DNA of 64,000 bases from positions 248,001-312,000 of the forward strand of contig DASYKY010000133.1 in assembly GCA_035995025.1 (NCBI GenBank), read 5' to 3'. This document shows positions 51,633 to 64,000 of this stretch, piece after piece (position 1 is the stretch's first letter; the number at the start of each line of letters is the position of its first letter). Source of the stretch: Actinophytocola sp035995025. Its GTDB lineage: Bacteria; Actinomycetota; Actinomycetes; Mycobacteriales; Pseudonocardiaceae. A program made the position numbers and the translations under genes. Below the pieces are notes generated by a model, which made no database searches, had not been told where the DNA came from, and was given only the letters and a program-made list of their open reading frames with translations.

Positions 51633-53038
51633 TGATCACGGACCCGGCCGGCGGCACCGCGACGATCGAGGCGCCCGCGTCCGCCAACCTGCTGCTCGAC
51701 TACCTGGACCTGATGCCCAGCTCGATCGCCGCGTGCGGGGCGGATCCCGCGCCGGTGACCGGCGACCCGGCCGCGTTCTCGCCGGGCTTCGCGTTACCCG
51801 AGCCGGCGGCGGACGTGCGGGAGTTCTACGCGGCCGCGACGGCGGGCTGGCGCTCGCTCGGCGAGTACGCCGGCCACCGGCTCTCCCTGCTCGACCTCGC
51901 CGGCCACCCGGGCACCCACACCACGAAGACGTTCCCGTCGCTGCTGATCGTGGCCCGGGCGGTGGAGTACATCCGCCGCACCGGCGAGCCGGTGACGATC
52001 TTCTCGCCGACGTCGGCGAACAAGGGCACCGCGCTGCGCGACGCGGTGCTGCGGGCCGTCGAGGCGAACCTCGTCGAGCCCGAGCAGCTGCGGGTGGTGA
52101 TCCTCGCGCCGTGGTCCTGCCGGGACAAGCTGCGCGCGAGCCGCCTGTCGGCCGACGCCCGGCTGCGCGAGCTCAACCCGCTGCTGCTCTACACCGGCGC
52201 CGAGCCGGAGGCCGTCAAGCGGATCGGCCGCGAGTTCGTCGACCGGCACGCCGCCGAGCTGAAGCGCCGCCACGGCACCAACCTCTGGTTCTCCCTCGCG
52301 CTGCCGAACTACCTGGTCGCGGACACCGCGCGGGCGTACTTCGAGCAGGACGCGGACCCCACCGGCGCGGCGGGCCGCCCGCGGCTGCACGCGCACGCCG
52401 TGTCCAGCGCGTTCGGCCTGCTCGGCTACCACCGCGGCCGGACCGTGCTGGAGCGTGGCGGGCAGGTCGGCGCCGACAGCCGGCCGGCGACCCTGCTGGT
52501 CCAGCACATGGCCACCTCGGACATGGTGCTGTCACTGCGGCACGGCGGCTTCGAGCGCGACGCGCTGCCCGGCTACCGGCGGGACGCCATCACCGGGCTG
52601 TACCACCAGGACACCGACGAGGCCGACCCGCACTTCCCGGCCACACTCCACGACCCGGACGAGATCCTCGACCCGACCTTCTACACCCGCAGGCCGGCGA
52701 CCTCACCGGAGATGAACGACATCATCGGCCGGTTCGGCGGCGACGGGATCGTGGTGTCGCTGCACGAGTGCCTCGAGCGGTACCCCGCCATCCGGGCGCG
52801 CCTGGCCGGCCACGAACGCGGCCTGCCCGCGGACTTCCGGACGCTGCGCGAATGGTCGCTGGTGATGGCGATGACCGGCGTGTTCAACGCCATCGACCGC
52901 GGGCTCGTCGAACCGGGCGCGGACGTCGTCGTGCACGGCTCCGGCTGGTACGCCAGCACCGACTACGAGCCGCTCGACCTGACCACGACCCCCACCGCCG
53001 AGTCCGTGGCGGACGTCGCGACGGCGGTGCTCGGCTGA
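51632..53038 (+). CDS. DUF6002-type protein (PLP-synthase-like candidate)
   Basis: A 468-residue protein that I recognise, from memory, as the actinobacterial DUF6002 family found in biosynthetic clusters. Conserved-looking stretches are GTHTTKTFPSLLIVARAVEY, FSPTSANKGTALRDAVLRAV, LLVQHMATSDMVLSL and VVHGSGWYAS. Lys99 in the TTKTFPS context and the SANKG loop resemble the PLP lysine and phosphate loop of tryptophan-synthase-beta-type enzymes; that is an inference. Codon 55 is TTA. Next to a dehydrogenase, the pair recalls two-gene systems for non-standard amino acids such as SbnA/SbnB. Function unproven. Confidence 0.72.
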   Translation: MITDPAGGTATIEAPASANLLLDYLDLMPSSIAACGADPAPVTGDPAAFSPGFALPEPAADVREFYAAATAGWRSLGEYAGHRLSLLDLAGHPGTHTTKTFPSLLIVARAVEYIRRTGEPVTIFSPTSANKGTALRDAVLRAVEANLVEPEQLRVVILAPWSCRDKLRASRLSADARLRELNPLLLYTGAEPEAVKRIGREFVDRHAAELKRRHGTNLWFSLALPNYLVADTARAYFEQDADPTGAAGRPRLHAHAVSSAFGLLGYHRGRTVLERGGQVGADSRPATLLVQHMATSDMVLSLRHGGFERDALPGYRRDAITGLYHQDTDEADPHFPATLHDPDEILDPTFYTRRPATSPEMNDIIGRFGGDGIVVSLHECLERYPAIRARLAGHERGLPADFRTLREWSLVMAMTGVFNAIDRGLVEPGADVVVHGSGWYASTDYEPLDLTTTPTAESVADVATAVLG

Positions 53039-53049
53039 GTACCCGCCTC

Positions 53050-54944
53050 ATGACCACGATCCAGCAGGGCTCCCCCACCGGTACCGCGCTCGCCGAGACG
53101 ATCACGTCGGCCTTCGCGGCACAGGTCGCCGCCACGCCCGACCTCCCCGCGGTGCTCGCCGACGACGGCGTCGCGAGCTACCGCGAGCTGGCCGCGAACG
53201 CGACCGCGGTGGCCGGGCTGTTGCGGAGCGGCACCGGGCCGGTCGCCCTGCTGTGCCGGCACGGCGTCACGATGATCAGCGCGATGCTCGGCGCGCTGGC
53301 CGCGGGCCGGCCGTACGTGCCGCTCGATCCGACGTTCCCGGTGCGCAGGCTGGCCTTCCAGCTCGCCGACTCCGGCGCCACGGCGTTGCTGACCGACTCG
53401 GACAACGCCGCGCTCGCCCGGTCGGTCGCGGCCGGCGGCGGACCGGCGCCTGCCGACGTCGACCCCGTGCTCGCCGAGGTGTCCACTGTGGACACTGTGG
53501 ACGCCGTGGACACTGTGGACGCCGTGGACCTCGAGGGGCTGGCGGGCGCCGGCGACCCGGACGCGACCGCCTACCTGCTCTACACGTCCGGCTCCACGGG
53601 GACGCCGAAGGGCGTTCGGCAGAGCCACCGCAACGTCGTGTTCGGCGCCCGCAACCACATCCGCGGCTTCGGGATCGGGCCCGCCGACCGGACCGGGGTG
53701 CTCACCTCGTTCGGCTTCGACATGGCGGTGACCGACACGTTCTCCGCGCTGCTGTCCGGGGCGGCCGCGGCGCCGGTGGACATCCGCGCCCGCGGGCTCG
53801 CCCACCTCGCCGAGGCGCTCGACCAGCGTGGCGTGACCGTCTACCACTCGACGCCCACCGTCTACCGCTACCTCGTGGCAAGCCTCGGCGAGCGGGCCCT
53901 GCCGCACGTCCGCGTCGTCGTGCTCGGCGGCGAGGAGGTGACCGCCCGCGACGTGCGGCTCTGCCGGCGGCACATGGGGGCGGACTGCGTGTTCGTCAAC
54001 GGCTACGGCGCCACCGAGGTCAGCTTCATCGCCCAGCACCACCTCCCGCCGGACGCGCCGGTGGCCGACGGGGTGCTGCCGATCGGGCGCCCGCTCGACG
54101 GCATCGAGGTCGTGCTGCTCGGCCCCGACGGCACCCAGAGCGCGACCGAGGGCGAGATCGTGGCACGCAGCCCGCACGTCGCGCTCGGCTACCAAGGCCG
54201 GGCCGGGCTGTCCGCCGAACGCTTCGGCACGCTGCACGGCGAGCGCACGTACCGCACCGGCGACCTCGCGCGCCGCGCGCCCGACGGCACGCTCACGTTC
54301 CTCGGCCGCGCCGACCGGCAGGTCAAGATCCGCGGGTTCCGGGTGGAGCTGGGCGAGATCGAGAACTGCCTGGCGGACCTGCCGGGCGTGGCGCAGGCCG
54401 CGGTGGTGGCGCGGCGCGCGGGCACCGGCCAGGGCGAGACCGAGCTGGCCGGCTACGTCGTACCGGCCGGCTCGCCCGGCACCGTGGACGCGGCCGCGGT
54501 CCGGACCGCGCTCGGGGAGCAGCTGCCCGACTACATGGTCCCGCGCGCGATCGTGCCGCTCGCGGAGCTGCCGCTGACCGTCACCGGGAAGCTGGACGAG
54601 CGCGCCCTGCCCGCGCCGCCCGCGCCGCCGGCCGAGGGCGGGGACCTGGCCGGGGTCGCGGCGGTGATCGCGGGTGCCTGGCGCACGGTGCTGGACCTGC
54701 CCGCGGTCGGGCCGGACGACAACTTCTTCGACCTCGGCGGGCATTCGCTGCTGATGGCGCTCGTGCACGAGAACCTCGAAAGCGCGCTCGGCAGACGCAT
54801 CCCGATGGCCGAGCTGTTCGCCAACCCGACGGTCGGCGAGCTGGCCGCGTACCTGTCCGGTGTGGACGATGCCGGCGACGAGGTGGCGGCGGCCGCCGAA
54901 CGGTCGGCGCGCCGCCGGCAGGCGCGGGCCCGGCGGGCGGGACG

Positions 54945-54948
<4 letters not shown>
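53050..54948 (+). CDS. NRPS A-T didomain
   Basis: A 632-residue adenylation-carrier protein. A domain: YLLYTSGSTGTPKGVRQS (about residue 178), FGFDMAVTDTFSAL, VNGYGATEVSF (an unusual ATE for PTE), YRTGDLARR, KIRGFRVELGEIE, TGKLDERAL. Carrier: DNFFDLGGHSLLMAL with Ser near 566. Pocket residues by eye: D-M-T-S-V-G-G-F-I, unlike any code I know. It has no condensation domain, so it fits a loading or in-trans unit that feeds the ketosynthase encoded next. The start lies 11 bases after the DUF6002 gene with no clear ribosome site. An in-frame TVDAVD repeat lies near residue 150. Confidence 0.9.
53481..53529. repeat. In-frame repeat of GTGGACACTGTGGACGCC
   Basis: Short tandem array coding for STVDTVDAVDTVDAVD in the N-terminal half of the A-T didomain. 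The unit overlaps the TCCACNNNGGAC half-palindrome found all over this region. Confidence 0.75.
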
Positions 54949-56299
<1,351 letters not shown>

Positions 56300-56303
<4 letters not shown>

Positions 56304-58660
56304 CCGAGCACCGAACCGGACCGTCCACTCCAGACCCCGCACACCGGACCCGGCTGCCGGGCACCGACTGGGGCGTGTGGCGCGACGGGCTGCTGCGCTC
56401 GGCCGGCTTCCCCGTTGACGTGCTGGAGAGCTTCGCCGCCCCCGCGTGCGCCGCGGTCGCCGACGCGCACGACGACGGCGAAGCGGACCGCGCCGCGTTC
56501 GACGCCGCGTTCGACGCGGCCGCCGCCGAGCTGGGGCAGGCCGTCTACGACGTGTCCGCCGACCCGCGGTTCCGCGAGGCGATCATCTGGCAGAACCCCA
56601 ACGCGCTCAACGGGCCCGCCGGCGTGGTGCGGGACGGCCCGGCGGCGCCGCGCAACGAGCGCAGGCGCCGCCGCGAGGAGGTCGTCGCCAAGTACGCCCA
56701 GCGCTACAGCGGCAAGAACGACACGATCGGCTTCTTCGGGCCGATGTGCTGGGTCACCGTGGACGCAGCGGCGCCGCTGGTCACCGGCGGGCACGGCCCC
56801 GGCATCACCCGCCTGCGCCGCGTCTTCTTCGAGTGGTGGGCGCTGGTCGCGGTGGCCGGGCACATCGCCGCCGACCCGGACGTGCGACCGTGGCTGCGGG
56901 TCACCCGCCAGCCGCACCTGTGGGTCGCCGACGGCAGGCTGTACACGCCGAACCGGCCGCCCGCCGAGCTGTCCGCCGCGCAGGCGGCCGTGCTGTCCCG
57001 CTGCGACGGCCGGGCGAGCGCCCGGGACGTCGCGCTCGCGTGCGCGGCCGACCCGGACTCCGGCGTGCGCCGCGAGGCCGACGCGTACGCCGTTCTGGAG
57101 CACTACATGCAGCAGGACGTCGTGCGATGGGAGTTCGTGCTGCCGATGAACCTGGCCGCCGAGGCGGCGCTCGCCGACCAGGTGGACGCGATCGGCGACG
57201 CGGCGGCCCGGGAGCGCGCACGGGCGACGCTGACCCGGTTCCTCGCCACCAAGGAAGTGCTGGCCGCGGCGGAAGGTCCCGACGCGGTGGCCGGCGCGAT
57301 GACCGCCATGCAGGCGGAGTTCACCGCGATCACCGGGCTGGACACCCACCACCGGGACGGCGAGACCTACGCCGGACGCACCCTGTGCCACCTGGAGTCC
57401 GCGCGCGACGCGAGCTTCACGTTCGGCCGCGAGGTGCTCGCCGCGCTGGCGCCGCTGGAGCCGCTGCTGCGCTCGACGCGCTGGCTCACGAGCACGCTGT
57501 CGGACACCTACCGGGCCGAGCTGACCCGCCTGTACACCGAGCTGTCCACCGAGCTCGGCACCGCCGAGGTGCCGTTCGCACAGCTCTGGTACCTGGGGCT
57601 GGGCTCGTTCTTCGGCACGCAGCGGCCGGCCGACTCGGTGGTCGAGGAGTTCGGCAGACGCTGGACGAAGGTGCTGGGCCTCGACGAGGTCGAGCCGAGC
57701 ACCGAGCGGCTCGAGTTCACCAGCGCCGACCTGTCCGCCGCGGTGCGCAAGGAGTTCGACGCCGTCGCGCCCGGCTGGGCCACCTCGCGGCTGCAGTCGC
57801 CGGACGTGCACCTGTGCGCGCCGAGCGCGGATGCCCTCGCGCGTGGCGAGTTCACCGTCGTGCTCGGTGAGCTGCACATGGGCATGCCCGCCCTCGACAC
57901 CGACTTCTTCCGCGTCGGCCACGACGACGAGGCCCGGCTGCTGGCCGGGATGCGGGCCGACGTGCCGTTCAGCCGCGTGCACCCGCTGGTGCCGCCGGAG
58001 TGGCCGCGGCAGTGTGCCCGCAACGCCGACTGGATGTCCGGCCCCGACGACGTGCAGCTCGGGTTCACCCCCGCGCCGGGCGCCGACCCGGACCGGCTCG
58101 TTCCGATCACGGCCCTGACCGTGGCCGCCGACACCGGCGGGAACACCGACGGCGAGCTGGTGGCCCGCGCACCGGACGGGCGCCGGTGGCCGCTGATGGA
58201 GATGTTCGCCGACTTCGTCGGCACGCACGCGTTCGACACGTGGAAGCTCGCCGGCACCGACGGGCACACCCCGCGCATCAGCGTCGACGGCCTGGTGCTG
58301 GTGCGGCGGACCTGGCGCTGCACCGTCGAGGAGACCGGGCTCGCGGACGTCTCCGGCGAGCGGGAGCGCTACCTCGCCGTGCGCCGCTGGGCCCGGCGGC
58401 TCGGCCTGCCGCAGCGGGTCTTCGTCCGGGTGGGCACGGAGATCAAGCCGTGCTTCGCCGACCTCACCAGCCCGGTGTTCACCCGCATCCTGTGCACGCT
58501 GCTGCGGGGAGCGAAGCGCACCGGCGGCGACGAGACGGGCGTCGTGGTCACCGAGATGCTGCCGAGCCCGGACCAGGCGTGGCTGACCGACTCCGACGGC
58601 CGCCGCTACTGCTCGGAGCTGCGGCTGCACCTCTACGACCGGGGTGGGGCGGATGGCTGA
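56300..58660 (+). CDS. LanB-type protein (lantibiotic dehydratase N-domain only)
   Basis: A 786-residue protein with the layout of the tRNA-dependent (glutamylation) domain of LanB dehydratases. Seen elements: FREAIIWQNPNAL, YSGKNDTIGFFGPMCW, RQPHLWVADGRLYTP, HLESARDASFTFG, GEFTVVLGELHMG and the C-terminal RVFVRVGTEIKPCFADLTSP. It lacks the roughly 280-residue elimination domain that completes NisB-like enzymes. Characterised stand-alone relatives use aminoacyl-tRNA to glutamylate Ser/Thr or, in PEARLs, to append amino acids to a peptide C-terminus. No precursor peptide gene is evident apart from the 13-aa ORF at 50485. GTG overlaps the ketosynthase stop (GTGA). Confidence 0.83.
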
Positions 58661-61600
58661 CGAGTTCGTCACGCCGGTGCCCCGCCCGCGGGCGGGCGCG
58701 ATCCTGTTCTGCTGTCCCCCGGCCGGCACCGGCCCGCGTGCGTTCCGCGCGTGGCCCGGCCTGCTTCCGTCCACAGTGGAGGTACGGCTGCTGGCACTGC
58801 CCGGCCGGGACCGGCGGTTCACCGAACCACCCGCCATCGACATCCCCGCCATCGCCGACGCCGTGCAGGCGGGCGCGGACCGGCCGTTCGCGTTCTACGG
58901 GCACAGCCTCGGCGGCCGGATCGCGTTCGAAGTGACCCGCGAGCTGCGCCGCCGCGGCGCGCCGCTGCCCGTGCGCTGCTACCTCGGCGCGAGCAGGCCG
59001 CCGCACCTGGGCGATCCGCGCTCAGCGATCGCGCTCGCCCCCGACGACGAGCTCGTGGCGGCCGTGCGCGACATGGGCGGCATGCCACCCGAGGTGGCCG
59101 ACCATCCGGAGCTGCGCGCGCTGATGCTCCCGGTCATCCGGCACGACTTTGCCTGGTACCACGACTATCGACTCACCGACGAGCCGCCGCTGGACGTTCC
59201 GCTCGTCGTGTTCAGTGGCACGGCCGACGAGGTGACCCCGCCGGAGCTGGCGCCCGAGTGGGCCCGGCACACGACCGCCGGGCTGCGCGTGCACGAGCTG
59301 GCGGGCGACCACTTCTTCTTCGAGTCGGGCGCGCGGGAGGTCACCGAGCTGGTCGCGGCCGACCTCGAGGCGGCCTCCGGCGCCGGCCTGGTTCCCCTGC
59401 CGGGCACCGGCTGGCAGGTCTGGTCGTCGGGGATGCTGCGCACCGCGGGCTTCCCGGCCGACGGGCTGGACCTGCTGGCCGCCCCCGACTGTGCCGCGGT
59501 CGCCGACGAGCACCTCGACGGGCGCACCGGCCGCGAGGCGTTCCTCGCCGCGTTCGACGGCGCCGCCCGCACCATCGGCAACCGGCTCGCCGGGGTGGCC
59601 GCCGACCCGGCCTTCCGCGAGGCGGTGACCTGGCAGAACCCCGGCGCGATGACAGCGCTCGACAAGCTGGTCGCGGCCGATCCGGCCGGGCCGAGCACGA
59701 GCAAGCGCCGCGAGCGGGAGAAGATCGTCGCCCGCTACTGGTCGCGCTACTGCGGGAAGAACGACAGCATCGGGTTCTTCGGGCCGGTCTGCTGGGGTTC
59801 GGTGACCGACGGCCCGGACGCGGTGCGCGTCGCGCCGGGCCCGGGCCTGGTCCGCCGCCGCATCGTCCATTTCGAGTGGTGGGTGCTGACCGCGTTCGCC
59901 GACAACCATGCCGCCGACCCCGCCGTCCGCCCGTGGCTCCCGCTCGCCCGCCAGCCGCACCACGAGCTGCGCTCGACCGGTGTGGGTGGCACCCTGCTGC
60001 GGCCCGGCCACCCGCCGCTGCCGCTGGCCAAGGCCGACACCGCCGTCCTCGCGCTGGCCAACGGACGTCCGGCCCACGAGATTGCCCGGCTCGCGGCCGC
60101 CGACCCGGACTCGGGGCTGCGCAAGGAAGGCGACGTCCTCGTGCTCGCCGACCGGCTCGCCGCGCAGGGGCTGCTGCGCTGGCGGCTGGACCTGGCCTAC
60201 GACCTGACCGCGGAGGCGCACCTGCGGTCGTGGATCGCCGGGATCGGCGACGAGGTCGTGCGGCACCGGATCGACACCGACCTGGGGCGGCTGACCAAGG
60301 CCCGCGACGCGGTGGCCGGCGCCGCGGGTGACGCGAGCGCGGTGCGCGCGGCGATCGAGCAGCTGGACGCGGAGTTCGCCGCGGTCACCGGTCTCGAGCC
60401 GCGGCGGCGCGCAGGCGAGACGTATGCGGGCCGGGCGCTGTGCTACGAGGACACCGAGCGCGACCTCGACGTGTCCGTCGGCCGGCCGGTGCTCGCCGCT
60501 TTGGCCGCACCGCTGGACATCCTGCTGCACGCCGCTCGCTGGCTGACCGTGGCCATCGCCGACGCCTACCGTGCCGCGTTCCGCGCGCTGCACCAGGAGC
60601 TGGCCACCGAGCTGGGCAGCCAGGACGTGCCGGGCGGCGAGCTGTGGTTCCTCGCGCACGGGCTTGTGTACGGGGTCGGCGAGCGGCCGGTGGACGCCGT
60701 GATGGACGAGTTCGTCCACCGCTGGGCCGGGCTGCTCGGGCTCGACGACCTGCCGCCGGACACCCGGCGGCTGGACCTCACCTCGGCCGAGCTGGCCGGC
60801 CGCGTGGCGTCGGCGTTCCCCGCGGAGCGGCCGGGCTGGTCGTCCGGGCGGCTGCACAGCCCCGACCTGACGCTGTGCGCGGAGAGCGCCGACCACCTCG
60901 CGCGCGGCGAGTTCACCGCCGTCCTCGGCGAGCTGCACGCCGCCTGGCTGACCTGCATGTCGGGCTTCTTCGTGCAGTTCCACCCCGACCCGGACGAGCT
61001 CGTCGCGGCCGCGCACCGCGACCTCGGCAGCCGGACGGTTCCCTTGTATCCCAAGGAGTTCCCGACGCTCACCGCGCGGCTCGCCGACGTGCTGCTCGAG
61101 CCGGGCGACCACCGCATCGGGCACACCGCGGCACCCGTGTGGGACCACGAACAGGTGGTGTCCGTCAGCGCGCTCACGGTGTCCGATGTGGATGGTGAGC
61201 TGATGGCGCGGGACGAACAGGGGCGGAGCTGGTCGCTGGTGGAGCTGTTCGGTGAGTTCCTGGGCACCTTCGCCGCCGACGCCTACAAGTTCGTCGGCGC
61301 CGCCGCCCACACGCCCCGGGTCACCATCGACCGGCTCGTCGTGGCCCGGGAGACCTGGCGGACCACGATCGGCGGCACCGGCCTCGCCGTGGTCGAGCGC
61401 TACCCCGACCGGTACCTGGCCGCCCGCCGCCTGCGCCGCGAGCTCGGCCTGCCGGACCGGGTCTTCGCCAAGGTCGGCACCGAGCAGAAGCCGTGCTACG
61501 TGGACCTCACCAGCCCGGTCTCGATCTCCGCGTTCTGCACCATGCTGCGCACCGCGCACACCGGCCACGGCCCGGACGTCGCGGTCACTTTCACCGAGCT

Positions 61601-61723
61601 GCTGCCCACGCCCGAGCAGGCGTGGGTGCCCGACGGCCGGGGCAGGCGCTACTTCTCCGAGCTGCGGCTGCACGTCCGCGACCCGCGACCACCGGCCCGC
61701 GCATCTCACCAGGGAGGCACCCC

Positions 61724-61727
<4 letters not shown>
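58653..61727 (+). CDS. Type II thioesterase fused to a second LanB-type domain
   Basis: A 1,024-residue fusion. Residues of about 10-240 are an alpha/beta-hydrolase thioesterase: FCCPPAGTG, nucleophile Ser85 in FYGHSLGGRIAFE, Asp in FSGTADEVTPPE, His in AGDHFFFES. From about 250 a complete LanB-type domain follows, paralogous to the preceding protein (TWQNPGAM, YCGKNDSIGFFGPVCW, GEFTAVLGELHAAW, RVFAKVGTEQKPCYVDLTSP). I know of no described TE-LanB fusion. Covalent linkage suggests the LanB-type domain acts on a thioester-bound or freshly released NRPS/PKS intermediate. ATG 58653 overlaps the previous gene by eight bases. Confidence 0.85.

Positions 61728-64000
<2,273 letters not shown>

Overview
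The window is very GC-rich, densely packed DNA from an actinomycete. A Pseudonocardiaceae-type bacterium (Amycolatopsis or a relative) is the best guess. The evidence is GTG starts everywhere, several leaderless promoters (a TANNNT -10 box six to seven bases before the start codon), a furA-katG pair, an F420-type luciferase-like oxidoreductase, rare TTA codons, and an abundant TCCACNNNGGAC half-palindrome. The genus call is inference.

Region 1 (1-12,340) is mostly ordinary chromosome: 3' part of katG with furA, a penicillin-binding protein, two unknown genes, a PPOX-fold protein, a secreted subtilisin-like protease, a HIRAN-domain protein, a truncated chloramphenicol-phosphotransferase-like remnant, a methyltransferase, a membrane molybdopterin oxidoreductase and a frameshifted crcB.

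Region 2 (12,373-23,640) is a minus-strand, translationally coupled operon with no carrier protein or NRPS gene. In transcription order: Fe(II)/2-oxoglutarate oxygenase, membrane fatty-acid-desaturase-type enzyme, PurD-like ATP-grasp ligase, a second ATP-grasp ligase, a 109-aa unknown protein, a third ATP-grasp ligase, a NudC-like Nudix hydrolase, two more ATP-grasp ligases and an MFS exporter. Five different ATP-grasp ligases in one operon suggest a ligase-built, oxidatively modified peptide-like metabolite.

Region 3 (23,790-30,290) separates the two biosynthetic loci: a small unknown gene, a frameshifted quinone oxidoreductase, an LLM-class oxidoreductase, a P-loop kinase-like protein, a drug-exporter MFS with a divergent frameshifted TetR gene, and a cell-wall-binding lipoprotein.

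Region 4 (30,294 to the window end) is a hybrid NRPS-PKS cluster around a divergent promoter region (50,030-50,520). Leftward: NRPS A-T-C-T, MbtH, an eroded NRPS (C, broken A, T, broken E), a double-domain acyl-CoA dehydrogenase-like protein, an MFS exporter, NRPS C-(A)-(C)-A-T-C with a relic module, a heme-oxygenase-like diiron oxygenase and a stand-alone adenylation enzyme. Rightward: a tiny TTA-containing leader ORF, a Rossmann dehydrogenase, a DUF6002-type protein, an A-T didomain, a stand-alone ketosynthase lacking one catalytic His, a LanB-type (lantibiotic dehydratase N-domain) protein, a thioesterase fused to a second LanB-type protein, and the start of a KS-AT polyketide synthase running off the window. 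LanB-family enzymes use aminoacyl-tRNA in characterised systems, so two of them between a KS, a TE and a PKS is the most unusual feature here. Three genes outside the clusters each need exactly one inserted base to read correctly, which may indicate sequencing errors.
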